Source: Leptobrachium leishanense (Eukaryota > Chordata > Amphibia > Anura > Megophryidae). From it: DNA of 64,000 nucleotides. Below, piece by piece: positions 47,970 to 61,043 of this stretch. The stretch spans positions 188,983,661 through 189,047,660 of the forward strand of contig CM019063.1 in the NCBI GenBank assembly GCA_009667805.1, in the 5' to 3' direction. Under the pieces are notes generated by a model. It made no database searches. It was not told where the DNA came from and saw only the letters and a list, made by a program, of their open reading frames with translations. Both the position numbers and the translations under genes were made by a program. How positions within the stretch are numbered: the stretch's first letter is position 1; the number at the start of each line of letters is the position of its first letter.

Positions 47970-50900
47970 ATTTGTTTGCAGTAGATAACTGTGAATTGAT
48001 TATTTGTGTTTAAGCATAGAAGAACAAGCAATGCCAACGTACCTCTTTTTTCTCAACTCAAGCTGGTATACTGGCTCTTAGATTTAGGATTAAGTGATTT
48101 TTCTTTTGCAATTTAAGTATCTTTTAAATTGCTTTACTTTTCTCTGTTTCCATGGTAAATAGCGTAATGAGTGTTTTATGCAGTGGAATACTGGGAACTA
48201 CTAGTTCTCAGTATCCTTCAGCAACCACACCACAATAGTTCTCACCCAAGATTGCAAAGGGTCATGTTTCAATCCATGGAGTCCTAGGGACTCCAGAAGA
48301 CGATACTAGTGACAATGTGCGGTACCACTGCAGGTATCAAATAAATTATTCCCAAATATTTTGACTTGAGCTGCTAATGTTTAAGAATAGTTAGAATAGA
48401 ATAGAGAAAGAATAGAATAGAGCTCAGTTAGAAGAATAGAGCTGACAACAAAAAGACCCTAATGGATAACAGTTCACAATTTATCTATTGGCGAGCTGCT
48501 TTTAACGACTCGATTGTAATCGGGACCAGTCTTTCTGCATCTATCTTCATTTGCTTTTAATTTCAGCATGGTTTGATTCATTAACACTATTTCAACAGAA
48601 TGGAGTTACCTTAGGTTGTTATGGAACAGGATATCTACTGCATATCTGTTATCATACCAGTATTTGATATGATTACCAAATCTGTAAATCATATGTGTTA
48701 TTTTTATTCTTTTACATTTTTGGGAACCATTCTAATTTGTTGAAGTCAACAATCATTACCTTATAAACGGTCAAAGGGATTTTCCTTTGAATCTGTTAAT
48801 TTAATTGCAGCCATTTTTAATATTGTCTAAGCACATGCAAACATATTAACCATTGCTACATTACACAAGGTCATTAATCCCTTTTTTTTTTAGATAAAAA
48901 CAAATACAAATGGAGTTTAATACTTTTTGGTACAAGTCATGTTTGATACATTTTTCATTTGCACATTTTTTTTAGAAGAACATTTTTATTTAGAGAATTA
49001 ATATTTATTGCAAGCATTTTATGATACATACAGGTTTATCTTCTTTAATGAGTTAGTTGGTTTGACTGGTCACAAGAGACTGGACTTGGGCTGTTTGCAA
49101 TATATTGAAATGTAGTAACAATATACTTCCACTTCCCTTGTGTTACAATAAAATATAAATGCAATATGCATTTACCTTGTCATAAAACAGTCATGGTCAA
49201 CCCTGATACAAAACACGGGCCACAAAAAAAACATATCATCAGTTTGATTAAAACTCCAAGGTCAAAGCACATGCATAAGAGAAAATAGTGCGGATGGTAC
49301 ATTCTTTAATCAACCTTCAGAACACGCAGCTCAAGGAAATAATAGGTCTGAACCTGAACTCTGATCTCTCCCTTTGGAACACTAAAGGTCCTTCACCATG
49401 TCTGTAAGAACTCAATTATATGTCCATTAATATCTGGTTTCTCTGGCTGCTGGGGTGAGTTTGTGGCTAACAGTATTTATGGGTGGTAGGAAAGGTGCTG
49501 AAAAAAGCAACTAAACTCCTAACATTCTGTTATCCCAAACCGAAAACTGACCTTTTCCAGTATTTGGGTCGTAATCTTTTCAATATCTCATATGCTTTCA
49601 TGTAGGGCTGTCAATTTGGTGAAGTTGTTATTAGACAGAAATAGCAGTAAAAACAAAAACCTAAAATAATATAATGTGGACAATTAGGATACATTTACCT
49701 AGAGATGATAAGTAGGGGATTGTAGTGCAGAGATATTCAGTAGGGTGCATTGAAGGAGTAAAATATGTCAATAGGATGAGTTGTGTAAGATTACAGTACT
49801 GAAATCTTACATGTAAAAATTATGGCCAGAGGTTATATGATAAAATAGAAGATATGCTAACTTTTCCAATAATTAAAAAATTTACAAACGTAGTGCTACC
49901 ATTGTAGCAAAAATTAAACAAGCAAAAAACAAAAATAAGATGTATAATATTTTTGTGATTACCGAGTTTATTCATTAGCTCATTAACAATTTAACCACAC
50001 AAGGAGAGCAACAATCATGTCCAACATGTATACCAGGAATACAAGCGATCGATGGGAGGTGCAATGTGGTGATGGCTAAGATATATGTACAACAGAAAGG
50101 AGAGGAGTTAGTGAAATATACTTGGGGAAGAATCACATTAGTTATCAGGGACAGGCGAGGATATATTATCAAACTAATGAAGGCTAAACTTCAGGATGCC
50201 TATTTCTGAAGAGGCCCCAGAAGCAACTTGGGTCCACGTGGCTTAGAAAGTTTCGGTCTATTCTATGAGAGTTTTTTTTTTTTAAATAATAGAGTGATTC
50301 ATTACAAAATAATTGTTAAGATGAAAATTAAAAGGTTATTAAAGTACCGTGTAGGCTAACCATAAACTAAGAAAAGAGTTCAAACGAAGGGTGTGTCATA
50401 TATGTAATATAAAATAATAATTAATTTAAAACACTATTACATTTTTTTTATAAATGTAATTTGATTGGTAAGTACATGAATTCAAACAAACAGCACGGCC
50501 ATAGCAAACATTTTCCATATAATTCTCAGTTATTAGTGAAAAAACAGGGGAGAAAAGGGGTATTCCCATACCCCAATGGGAGAAAACAAATGCAGATAGA
50601 AACAGAGAAGAGAAAGGGAATATCAGATCAGAGGTGTAAGGAGTCATAGCAACAACGGTCGCAAACACTGCACAGAGGAATACATTTATAAAACGGAGCC
50701 CGTACAGGGGCCCAGGGGCCGGAATGTGGCCAGTAACAGAGCAGGCCCCAAGCCCTCATCGAACCCAGATCCTTAACAATCCATCAGAGCCAACCAAGGA
50801 GCCCACGTCTTGTGATATGCTGGTAAGGTGTGATTGGAGAGGGCGGTCAATCCGTCCATGAGTTGCAGCTTAGCATGTATGCGAGAAAAGGAGAGAACCA

Positions 50901-51099
50901 AGGTAGCGTAACATCCCTCTGCCCACTATTAACATTTTTAACAGAAATTAAAATCGTTATTTTTTCATTGTATGCATTGTAAAGGACAACATAAAGGTAA
51001 CTTTTTATTCACAAAAAAATCTTATAAAACCCTTAAAAATACTAAACATAATAATATTAATTTAAATATATTCTTGGGTTTATATAAACAGTAGACAAA
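47970..51099. other. No gene recognised
   Basis: AT-rich, with a GC-richer piece at about 50680-50930 that could be an old repeat. No open frame with recognisable motifs, and no ends or target copies found. Confidence 0.4.
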
Positions 51100-51825
51100 C
51101 AGGGTTATCCAAAGAGATCCGAATTGCTTGGGAAAGGTAACCGAACGCTGAAAATCAGCGTTCGGTTACCTTTCCTGGCCATTCGGCTATCCAGAGAGCA
51201 GGCAATTCGCCAAATCCTGGCGAATTGCCTGCACATACGGTGCCTGTTCGGTGCCTGTTCGAGGGCATCCCCATGAAAATGCACTGCTTCGGCTATTCAG
51301 AGAATGAAAACCAGCAGTGAAAGGTTCCCGAAATGCCCTGTCATTCGGTGTTTTTTATTTTTTTTTAAAGTTTACTTCTTTTTTCTGTAACAGCCCTCTT
51401 TATTATCATTCCCTGGACCTCATATGCAAATTTCAGACATTTTCGCTCAGTAGTTTCTTTGCAAACAGCTTTTCACTTTCACATTCATACAAACTGTTTT
51501 GCTAATTTATTCACCTCCCTCTGTCTGCGGTGTCGGCTTTTTCCGGCGGCTTCACTGCGGGTGATCGGCTTCTGCTGGGGTTTTTCCGGCGTCTTCGACG
51601 GGTTAATCCAGATGTTTTTGTGGGTTTTCGGCGTGCATTCGCCGGGTTTTGCGGTTAGTTTTTGTCAGGTTTGCGGTAGCTTTTCCCTGCAATTCGGGGA
51701 CCCTGTGGTGTTTGCTGAATACACCGCAGGGTCACCGAAATGGGATCGGCAACACGAACGGAATTGAAGAGAACGAAAAGTCACCGAACGTGCAGTGACT
51801 TTTCGAATCTCTTTGAATAACCCTG
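51100..51825. mobile_element. MITE with AGGGTTATTC ends, copy 3
   Basis: The ends CAGGGTTATCCAAAGAGATC and CTTTGAATAACCCTG are inverted. A strong palindrome sits just inside the left end (GGTAACCGAACGCTGAAAAT, then its complement, 51137-51170), with a second near 51205-51230 (GGCAATTCGCCA/TGGCGAATTGCC). 726 bp and noncoding. The right half is close to copy 1 (GTTTGCTGAATACACCG-type text near the end). Confidence 0.82.
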
Positions 51826-52664
51826 AAAGTGCCGCAAAATAAAAGCGAAGCTGTTGAAATGGCAATGTTTACATTATTCACTTGAAAGACATTAAGGCAT
51901 AGGAAATTTTTAATCACACCAATGACTTTGTTATGCGACATAAAACAAAACAATTTTAATCATAATCTGATAGGTAGTGCTTACATTTTAAAATAAATGT
52001 AGTGATCTGCAGTGGAGCAACGCCATTGAAGAAGATAAAAGTGGTTTGCCAGACCACATTGCAAGTTGAAAACATGCCTTCATAACAGTTTAAGCTTCAG
52101 AGCCTCAAAAATGTAGGTCCACCACTGGTATGAGACTGGGAAGGACACAAAGAAAAAAGAGGAGAGAAATTATGAGCTGGGTAGGCATAAGTAGGGTAAA
52201 ATAGTGAGGTATACAAGTAAGGAATAGCAAGGGCTTCATCGAAATAGAAGGAATGCATTATTGCATTGCATATACATGTTATCTTATTGGGTTAAAGAGA
52301 TTGATCCAAAATAACAAAAAGTTATTCCTAGTACATTCGATTGAAAAGTCATAACTAATGTTTTAGAAATTTAGATCTGTATTTTGAGAGAGTGGCAAGC
52401 AGGAGCGGACTGGGCCGTCAGGTACTCTGGCGCCGCCTGAGGGCCTGCAGATAGAGGGGGCCCAGATTCTGGTAAACATACTGGTTCCTCACGCTGCAAT
52501 CCGATGTCATTCGTATTGCAGGCGGTCCAGCGGATGACAGCACCAGCAAAATACACTGCCTGATCTCGGCTCGGAAACGGATCTTCCTGATCTGCTAACG
52601 AGCACTGAAAAGTCGCAACTGGCTGACAGTTTTTTTGTATGAAGATATGAAGGAAAATTATATA
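51826..52664. other. No gene; possible old repeat near 52390-52570
   Basis: Mostly AT-rich. GCAGGAGCGGACTGGGCCGT near 52395 looks like the edge of a dispersed repeat, but its other edge is not visible. The last four bases (52661-52664, TATA) are the target copy of the LTR that follows. Confidence 0.35.
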
Positions 52665-53589
52665 TGTAGCGCTCACTCCTGCAGGAGCCGCTGAATTAAC
52701 CTCGGGTTAGTCTCACCGCGTTGGGGAATAAATATACACCAGCACTGTTGTGGATTTTATAGATTATATACTTTACTGATCCCAATAAAGCGGCATATAT
52801 AATGTAGATACGGTATATGAATGACAGGATTTCGTAATGCGGGAAAAACACGTGGCGGTAAAAGAAAAGTTTAACCCCTTCAGTTCTGGAGTGTAAGTCC
52901 CGTGAAAGTAATGTCTCAAAAAGGTGTGTGTGTATGATCTTGGGTACCCGGGTACTGCATTCAACTGGCCAGTGAATGAAATGAGCAAATCCTCGACTAG
53001 TCACGTTGGGGCCCTGTAGATTTGGACAATAATGCAGCGTGCTTTGTTATACTTGGAATTTTGCGGCCTGGAAGCCCTCTCACCCATCCGTTAGACAATC
53101 TGTTCCACTGCCCGCTTTACCACTGGGACTCTGTGCCACCGGATCAGCTCTCTTGCTTGTCCGATCTCCACAATGCGAAACTACGGCCTACCACCTGCAA
53201 TCCCATTGGATCATCGCGGTCTCCTTACTCGGGGTCCAACTGGAACTAAATTTCTGTGCAAACCTCTCGGCGGTGCATAGGTAGGTCTCTGCAAAGTCAC
53301 TATCCCGATCTCCAGCACCCGCAAGGCAGCGCCTGCTCTCCAGCCTTGTCACGATCCTTGGCAGTCTCACGTGCGTCTTCCACCTTTCGCCGCTCGGCTC
53401 ACTCTGAATCTCCTCCGCACGAGGCTACGGATGTCCTTCCTCTCTCCCCCACCCACTTCCTGTCTCCACCGCAAAGCACAATGGAAATTGTAGTTCCATT
53501 TGTGTCCAGCATAGTCCATATTGCCCCTGTCTCCCTCTGGTGGCCACAACAAGTAAATGCAGCAAACACAATCCTTAGACAGCGCCACA
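52665..53589 (-). mobile_element. Solo LTR of the Gypsy A/B/C family
   Basis: The repeat starts TGTAGCGCTCACTCC and ends AGCGCCACA, colinear with the copy C LTR (GGTACCCGGGTAC near 52945, AACTGGCCAGTGAAT, CTCGACTAGTCACG, GGCCTGGAAGCC). It is 925 bp, diverged, and carries small deletions and one substituted stretch. TATA lies on both sides (52661-52664, 53590-53593), a 4-bp duplication as in copy B. No internal region is present, so it arose by LTR-LTR recombination. Confidence 0.9.
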
Positions 53590-53593
53590 TATA

Positions 53594-54164
53594 CATAAAA
53601 TGTAAAACATACCAGAGCTGCAAGTTCCTGTGGTTACCGCATATTGCTGCTGGAAAAATAAATTCACTATGGACAGTGGATGCCCAATGGCACAGCAATC
53701 TCCTCACTAATATAAGTACAGGAATACAATTGATGGTGGGTGCTATTAACCTACGCAACACCCAAGCTGGAGTCACAGTTAACTCCCCAAAGACGAAATT
53801 TACCTAGTACAGCTCAAACTAAATCAAATTATGCAGAGGTAAAAAATCAAAATGTCTCCTAATACATTTGCGAGCAATCACAAACATTTTTATGTGCTGC
53901 AAAACATATGAGGGCCGTTGCAGCTCCGACTGTGAGAAAGCAGAGGAATGCCCATGTTGGAACACCAAGGAGAATGAACCCCTAAATCCCTAAAGGATTC
54001 ATCTCGAAGAAGCTAAAAACATGGCAATGGTCACTTTTAAGCATGCAAGTTGCTAAAAGAACAAAACGAAATGTGTGTATGAACACAAACATACTAGTGA
54101 GTTTAACATAAAAGGAAAATAATAATAATAATAATAGTTTCCCAGTTTTGAAATTGTATACAAA
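53594..54164. other. No gene or repeat recognised
   Basis: Mixed-composition intergenic sequence with a short (AAT)n run at 54118-54133. Confidence 0.4.
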
Positions 54165-54346
54165 CAGGACTATTCAAAGAAAGGTGACCCTCAGGAGAAT
54201 GACAGGAGAAGTGAAATTTCTAGGTCTAAATAGCCAAACCAGAACATTTTTCCCATTTATCTCACTTTCCAAATCTGCCATTTGGTCTAGATTGTTCTCT
54301 TCTCCTGCCAATTCTTCTGGTTTTCACCTTTCTCTGAATAACCCTG
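54165..54346. mobile_element. Small MITE with AGGGTTATTC-type ends, copy 4
   Basis: The ends CAGGACTATTCAAAGAAAGG and CCTTTCTCTGAATAACCCTG are inverted over more than 20 bp. 182 bp. The inside differs from copies 1-3, so it is related mainly by its ends. Confidence 0.65.
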
Positions 54347-54889
54347 AAGGTCATCTGAACTCTGCTGGTGAGTGCCTTGCTATACTGTGTAGTGTCGTTT
54401 GTTCTAGACTGTCATGTCTATTAGTGATTAGCTCTCACATTAGGATAATAGGATGCATTGTGGATTTGGTGTTTTTCTTGATAACATGGATGACTATCAT
54501 CAAGCCAATTATTCCACATTTTTCAATTATGCAAATTTGGCTGCTTCGCAAGTCAATTGGAAAAGACACAGATGATTATCATTATAATAAGAAAATGTGT
54601 CTACCTATGGCTATGGGTCAGAAGGCTCCATGCATATAGTGTGTATAGAGTTGACTGTAGGCAGGGTTTGCAGCACCATTCCATGGGTGGGGTTTCAGAC
54701 TGTGCGAAGTGCCCAGAGCCAGTGCGCAATGACCTGCCTAGTCCAGGATTTAAATATTGTAATTTTGTTTGGGATTTTGAGAGATTTTGTGGTAAAAGTA
54801 AACATATTTACCCACAAAAGGCTTTATGAGAAGACCCTGACTCTAAACTAAGTCCTAAACTGTCCTATGCTAAGACAGGACATAGGCAA
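54347..54889. other. No gene or repeat recognised
   Basis: Only short chance frames. The border with the following MITE is blurred. Confidence 0.35.
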
Positions 54890-55419
54890 TGAACTGTTGC
54901 GATTATTAAAAACAATCCGTCGAGCAATAACGTGCGTAAAACGGGCAATAAAGCGTGTAACAAATGCACGCGCAGCAACGTTGCACACAGAAATCAGTGT
55001 GCGTACTGTTATTTGTACACGATTCAGCCAATCAGAATTAAGAACCACAATTGTCTAACGTTAAGTTTTTGCGCCTGTCAAAGTCAATCTGCGCATATAT
55101 GCTGCATCAATAAAAAATGCACACACAACTTCTCAAATTTATTGGTTTGGTACGTTTAGAATGTGTAACTATACTTTGCTGCGTTGTTTTTTTTTTGGCT
55201 GGTGTATTTGGTTGCAGCCAGGTTGATAGAATTTGCCATTAACACCAGCTTTTAGGAGTTACTAAAATTACTGCGGGTGAGCCTTTGCGCGCGTAGACGT
55301 ATAAGCGCGTTTGTTGCACTGACATTGTAATACGACGTTCAGCGCAAAGGGTTTTGCACCTAGCGTTAATGCATTTTTGCGCGGACGGAAACGTATGCGC
55401 AAAGATTGTAATAGGGCCC
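54890..55419. mobile_element. Harbinger-like MITE, reverse copy of the 6466 family
   Basis: In reverse orientation it matches the interior of the outer nest element: GGGCCCTATTACAATC at 55419, GCATTAACGC, AACCCTTTGCGCTGAACGTC, CAGCCAATCAGAATTAAG near 55022, and AACTTAACG-type text. It reads continuously across the point where the other copy holds the Tc1 element (near 55095-55110). The left end is decayed, so that border is approximate, and no duplication is claimed. Confidence 0.7.
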
Positions 55420-57131
55420 ACGGTCTTTTATAATTGAACATTGATGAACACATAAAACATTCAAATTATTGAATAATTGTTAGACAACAGGAAGCTATAG
55501 GATGTTGTATTTCCCCAATTTTACCAAAATCTGCACATGAATCAAGACCTATATGAAAACACCAATCCAAAAGAAACCAAATATGTACCTTTGATACAAA
55601 TATAATAAGATTGTACATTTAGTTGCACTTTGTGTGAAAGAAAGATAATGTCCATTCAGTGATGTTTTACAGGGAAAAAGAGCAGACTAGGTGGGCAAAG
55701 TAACTCTTATCTGCCATCAAATTCTGTAATTCCATGTTTCTAGAGAAAGGTCTAAAAGCTTTGCCTTTGTAAGACACCAGTAAAGCAAATGGGAGAGAAG
55801 ATTATCCAAATAATCACCTATTAACACTTTCCCTACAGATAACAAGATGCTCAGCCTGGTCTCTCTCCAGACAAGCTTTATCAGTTCATAGTGACTTTCA
55901 GATGCCCTGTGATCCACCCTTGTCTATTCTTGCCTCTTAGTTCCCTAGTTTTCTCCAAATGTGAGGGGCTGAGAAGACACTGGCACTAGACTACAACAGC
56001 AGACCATTTAATTCACACAAAGTGACCTGTCTCCAACCTTTCCATACCACACACAGTGATGGAACTTTGGAGAAAGTCACCACATTCTAGGAGACACTTC
56101 ATCATGTCTTATAGGAGCCAAGGGACGCAAAGTATATGGTGGTTCATTCCCCAGTGTTTCAATAAAAAGGAGACTGACAGAAAGTTATCAAATTGTATGC
56201 CAGAATTGCAAAAGTATAAAATAGCCATTTTACAGCTCAGTTATTTTAACCTAAAATTTTGCCATTCATTTTTTAAGTGGTTAAATCACCAAAGCATAAT
56301 ATTTTGTAAATAAACCTATTAATCTATATTAATTCGACTTCCCTTGAGTCAAATAGTAAATCATATTAATGTATTACATTCATTTTTTCATCTGTTTTAT
56401 TTTGAAAATGGTTGGATAAATTTTCAAAAACACTGATTTTGATCGTCCTCTAATATTTTTGAATTGCATTAAGAAGTGTTGGTTTTAAACAAATAGGCAC
56501 TAGGAATCTATTTTTCCATACCAGGATATGATTTAATTTTGAAATCTTTCTTTCCTTTGTTTTCTCACATCCCCTCTTTTTTATTTAAGGCTTTGTTTAA
56601 ATTGATTCTTTAGAAAACTGATATACAGTTAAGTGAAGGGTTCCTTTCATATCACGGAAAGGTTAGACAGTTTGAAAACACTGATAGCACTAATTCCCTT
56701 TTCTAAACTTGGGTCATTTTATCTTATCCCCTAAACAAAAAATCTTGCAAAAGAGTTAATGATGACAGTGATGCCTTAAATTGACATCTCTATAATAACA
56801 CTACAAAAAAGTTCTCAGTTCTTTGTTAGTTCAAAAAAGAACATTCTCTTATTAAAAATATATTGCCTTTTCTGCGCAGGGACTAAAATCACAATTAATC
56901 TAATGTACCACGTATCTGATTGGTTGAAATTTGGTGTTCCAAGAAAGAGGATTGTTTATTTTATTCATGACTCCTTAACCCATTAAAGAGAAGTGGTTTG
57001 TAGTGCAATAATTGTATTTTGTGCCCCTTTTGTTTGAGTGCTCTGTGGAGGTCCCAAGCTGTGGGCATGTGCTGTTCATTGATTAAATTGCATCAATCAC
57101 ACTAGTGCAGCAACTATCAGTTTAAACATTA
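55420..57131. other. No gene or repeat recognised
   Basis: AT-rich intergenic DNA. Open frames are short and without motifs. Confidence 0.4.
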
Positions 57132-57948
57132 GGGGATGTATTCCAACCCTAGTGTAAACCTAACCAGAGATGTTGCAAATCTAGTAACTCCCACTATGGG
57201 CCTGATCACAACCTGGATGCCAAGCACATTGCTCGACCCGTACAGCGTAACGACCGAGCGCTTTGCTTATTTTAGAACCATCCTATTCCATCTGAGACGC
57301 CAGGTCAGCTTGCATCTCGGATGCTGCACAGGTTACTGTACATTAGCGTCTCTTATACTTTTAATGGGAAAACGCTAATGTGGTCCCAGCAGATGGAGAA
57401 TGAGCTATTCCAACCTGCTCGTTCCCATCTGCGTCTGACGTTATTGAACAGAATAATGTTTCTCAGATCCTGGTGTTATGTGATTGCACTTCAGCACAAT
57501 CACATAAAACGCATAACTCAACCCACACAAAAATCTCATACTCACTCAGATTCTTCGGTGGCAAAAGTGGTGCGATACACCGCTTCCTTGCTCCACGAGC
57601 AGAGGTACCATGGGAGGAATAGTCCCAGTGTTCCTCCATGCATCCGGTCAGATCTCATTTACGAGAGCTCTTGCAGAAGTTGTGTGAGAGCTCCTCCTCC
57701 TATGGCCTGCTTGAGCAGAACCGGTGTCATCACTCTGCGGCTTCACAGTATTACGACTCCAGGTGCTTGCAAAGAGACTGGGTTGTGCAACTGACATTTT
57801 AGGTGGGCCGCAAATGTAAAACGGCAGACACAAACGTTTTCCATTTGCATCTCACCTTTAACTCCGAGGTTGTGATCAGACCGTATAAAGGCTCTGGGAA
57901 GTTAACAACAGTTCTGGTTAGGTTTACACCATGGTTGGGATAATGCCC
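57132..57948. mobile_element. MITE with 40-bp inverted ends, split by another MITE
   Basis: The ends GTGTAAACCTAACCAGA (near 57151) and TCTGGTTAGGTTTACAC (near 57912) are inverted, and the repeat extends outward to TAGGG/CCCTA for about 42 bp in all. Without the insert it would be about 130 bp. Target duplications are ambiguous (TAG or TTA). Confidence 0.65.
57198..57883. mobile_element. MITE with CTGATCACAACCT ends, nested
   Basis: The ends GGGCCTGATCACAACCTGG and AGGTTGTGATCAGACCG are inverted and flanked by TAT (57195-57197, 57884-57886). About 686 bp. It contains paired segments such as GTATTACGA-type and TGTGATTGCAC/GTGCAATCACA-like text near 57478-57500. No coding frame is credible. 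Confidence 0.6.
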
Positions 57949-57951
57949 TAG

Positions 57952-58221
57952 GTCTGTTCATTTTATCTCATGAATAGACCTGTTAATAAACAATGATTTT
58001 TTTATTCCATGAAAAAATAAATGAAAATTTTAGATGGCTGAGCAACTTCCATATCTAATTCCTCATGCTCTGTAGCCATATTCTGCTCTCTTCCCAGAAG
58101 TTGAGTGACAGCAATCCCTTTAAATGGCAAAGGCCACCAGATTCAGACTTTCTCGATTAGACACCTGGCTGGAGGGGTGGGAGCAGATATATGATAATGC
58201 TTTCAGAGTCCAGCTGCTGAA
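57952..58221. other. No gene seen
   Basis: Short spacer between repeats. Confidence 0.3.
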
Positions 58222-58815
58222 CAGTAATTATTATTAATATTCTTTATTTATATAGCACCAGCATATTCTGCAGCGCTGTACAATGGGCACAATATAGACA
58301 GGGTTACAATACATTGAACAACGATTGACAAACCGGTATAGGAGGAGACGAGGGCCCTATTCCCGTGGGAACTCACAATCTAGAAGGGTTGGGGGTGAAA
58401 ACAGGAGGAGGGAACTGCAAGGTGAGAGTGATTGACTGCAAGGTGAGAGTGATGGACTGCAAGGTGAGAGTGATGGACTGGTTGCGTCAGTGAGTCGGGT
58501 GGTAGGCTTCCCTAAACAGGAATGTCTTAAGGGAGCGTTTGAAGGAAGGGAAACTAGGGGAAAGTCTGACCGTATGGGGGAGAGCGTTCAGAGGATGGGG
58601 GCTGTGTGTGAGAAATCCTGCAGTCTATCATGGGAAGAGGTGATGTGGGGAGAAGCTAGGCGCAGGTCGCTGTTTGACCTTAGGGAGCGGGCTGGGGTGT
58701 ATTTGGTGATTAGTGAGGACAGGTAGTGGGGAGCAGTGTTAGTGAGAGCTTTGTAGGTCAGGGTAATGAATAGTAGCCCCATTATGAAAGTTTTGCTCTG
58801 GAGTGTTTTACCTGA
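58222..58815. repeat. Dispersed vertebrate-type repeat with ATTTATATAGC start
   Basis: The sequence TTCTTTATTTATATAGCACC, followed by CATATTCTGCAGCGCTGTAC, belongs to a repeat I recall as common in frog and fish genomes. It is followed by text of the same kind (GGTAGGCTTCCCTAAACAGG, GCGGGCTGGGGTGTATTTGG). A 23-bp motif AAGGTGAGAGTGATGGACTG is tandem three times near 58418-58478. Class not assigned. Confidence 0.5.
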
Positions 58816-59047
58816 GAGACTTGGAACCTGCGAGAGGAGATCCAAGGAATAGTGACAAAATTCAAACAGGCTCCAACCTGATGGCCTTTTTTTTTTTACA
58901 ATAAAAGTATTTGAGTACAGCATTACACTTAGCAATCACAACATAACAATCATAATTGAAACACCAGAAGGTACATAATAGAAAGGTTGTGTAGGCAGAA
59001 ATACATTATGGATTCCTAAACAATCAATGAAAAGCAAATAACATCAA

Positions 59048-59564
59048 CATTGAATGTTTGAAAAGTGAAACGCTGTTTGCAAAGAAACTACTGAGTGAAA
59101 ATGTCTGAAATTTACATATAAGATCCAATGAATGATAATAAAAAAAATACGGAAAAATGCTTAAAATATCCTACAAAATCTATAAATAAAGAGACTCTTT
59201 ACTGCAGAATATTATCATGAATGGTTTATTAGATATTGAGTTAAAACGGGAATATTTTTAACATTGATGCCTATGGAATTCGCCTGAATAAACCTGCCGA
59301 ATTAAACCACTGAATGGCAGGGCATTTCGGGAACCTTTCACTGCTGGTTTTTGTTCTCTGAGTAGCCGAAGCATTGCTTTTCTATGGGGAATTCACTGCC
59401 CTCGAACAGGCACCGAACAGGCACCATATGTGCAGGCAATTCACCAAGATTTGGCGAATTGCCTGCTCTCTGAATAGCCGAATGGCCAGGAAAGGTAACC
59501 GAACGCTGAATTTCAGCGTTTGGTTACCTTTCTCCAGCAATTCGGATCTCTTTGAATAACCCTG
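59048..59564. mobile_element. MITE with AGGGTTATTC ends, copy 5, left-truncated
   Basis: The right end reads CTCTTTGAATAACCCTG. Reading leftwards it matches copies 1 and 3: a palindrome around TGAATTTCAGCGTT, GGCAATTCACC, CAGGCACCGAACAGGCACC, the AATAAACC block and TTTGCAAAGAAACTACTGAG (near 59078). The other end is missing near 59048. Confidence 0.75.
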
Positions 59565-59979
59565 TAAGACTGCAACACACATCATTAATACCGTTTTGGA
59601 AAATATAATGTTGGCTTTCTTTTATGATTACAGTTTTCAGGTTTTAATGATAACAGTTTTGTAGTTTCTCCCCCATATTGATTGCTTTGTGGTGAAACTG
59701 TTGAGAAAATTTGAACATGCCAAGAATTTGGGTCATTTTTTAAATCTGGCCGAGATTAAGCCACTCTAGACATGCTCAGTCTGGTTCAGTCAAATTGCAG
59801 TTCTCCCCCAAGTTAAAACTTCATCAGCCGCCACTAGAAAAACTTCATACTAGATTTTCCTTTTTCTATATGAAACTTGCTGGCCACCTTCATGTAACTG
59901 TGGTAGAATTGCACAGATCAGCAGGATTACTGTACTTATATGCAGCCTGTTTTTCACACTTACAATATACAAATATATG
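59565..59979. other. No gene recognised
   Basis: Intergenic sequence. 59976-59979 (TATG) would be the target copy of Gypsy copy C, whose other copy is outside the window. Confidence 0.4.
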
Positions 59980-60974
59980 TGTAGCGCTCACTCCCGGAGG
60001 AGCCGCTGAAATTGAACCTCGGGTCAGTCTCCCCGCACTAGGGAATAAATATACTCCAGCACCGTCGTGGATTTTATAAATTATATAGTTTACTAGAATA
60101 AATGGCATATAATGAATAACACGGTATACGTAGATATATTTACAGTACTTCGTAATGCGGGAAACGCGCAGCGGAAAAGAATTACAAGGCTTCGTAATTC
60201 GAGAAACGCGCAGCGGAAAAAGGGAAAAATATATCTTTAACCCCCTTTGTGGTTGGGGAGTGAGTCCCGTACAGGTTATGTCCAAGAATGTAGGTGTGTG
60301 TGTGTGATGGTACCCGGGTACAATATTCAACTGGCCAGTGAATTATTTATGAGGTATCTTCGACTAGTCAAGTTGGGGCCCTGTGGGTTTTGAAAAAAAC
60401 AGCAGCGTGCTTTCTATTTTCACAATGGCCTGGAAGGCCTCTCACCCATCCGCCTGATACTTGGTGCTCTGCTCGACCCAGGACGTCTCACCGCTCGATT
60501 TTGACTGGGATTTTATTGGTTACCGGATCCGCTGTCTTGCTTTTCTGTAGCTGCCGCAAGATGTCCAGCTCACCGCCTGCACTCCCTGTCCAATCGATCT
60601 GCGGTGCTCCTAACTCGGGGTCCTCTCGCTCACTTGGTATCAGCGTGGGTTATTCTGGTGAAGCACTGGGTCTTCCTCTTATGAGGCGGAATAACCCAGT
60701 CTTTCGCTCTGTCAGGCCGCACCTGCGCTCCGGCCTGGTCAATATCACGTTCTGCTGCCCTGCGTCTTGCTCCGCTCACTCCCTTGTGCGCTCTGCCAGC
60801 TCTCTCCACGAGGCTCAGGATGTCAGCGTCTGTGTCCCACCCACTTCCTGTGTCCGCTCCCAAAGCATGCTGGGTAATGTAGTCCCAATGTTCAGTGTCT
60901 CACATCGCACTTGTCTCCCTCCGGTGGCCAAAAACAAGTACTACAACGGCAGGGGATTTAAAACCAGCGCTACA
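59980..60974 (-). repeat. 3' LTR of Gypsy copy C
   Basis: 995 bp between TGTAGCGCTCACTCC and CCAGCGCTACA. Nearly colinear with the LTRs of copy B, including GGTACCCGGGTAC near 60309 and the two GCGCAGCGGAAAA blocks (60166 and 60208). Confidence 0.94.
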
Positions 60975-60991
60975 CTCTCCCCCTCCTAGAA
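60975..60991 (-). other. Polypurine tract, copy C
   Basis: The minus strand reads TTCTAGGAGGGGGAGAG directly beside the 3' LTR, identical to copy B. Confidence 0.85.
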
Positions 60992-61043
60992 CTCTTGGGT
61001 CTCTCCAAGGAGGTACAACAGTTGCATTACATTTCAACACATT

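Noticed and set aside
53256..53807. 183-codon plus-strand frame across the end of the solo LTR
   Set aside because: It begins in noncoding LTR sequence, runs over the target duplication and has no motif.
57321..57794. 157-codon plus-strand frame
   Set aside because: It lies wholly within a MITE with inverted ends and lacks any domain.
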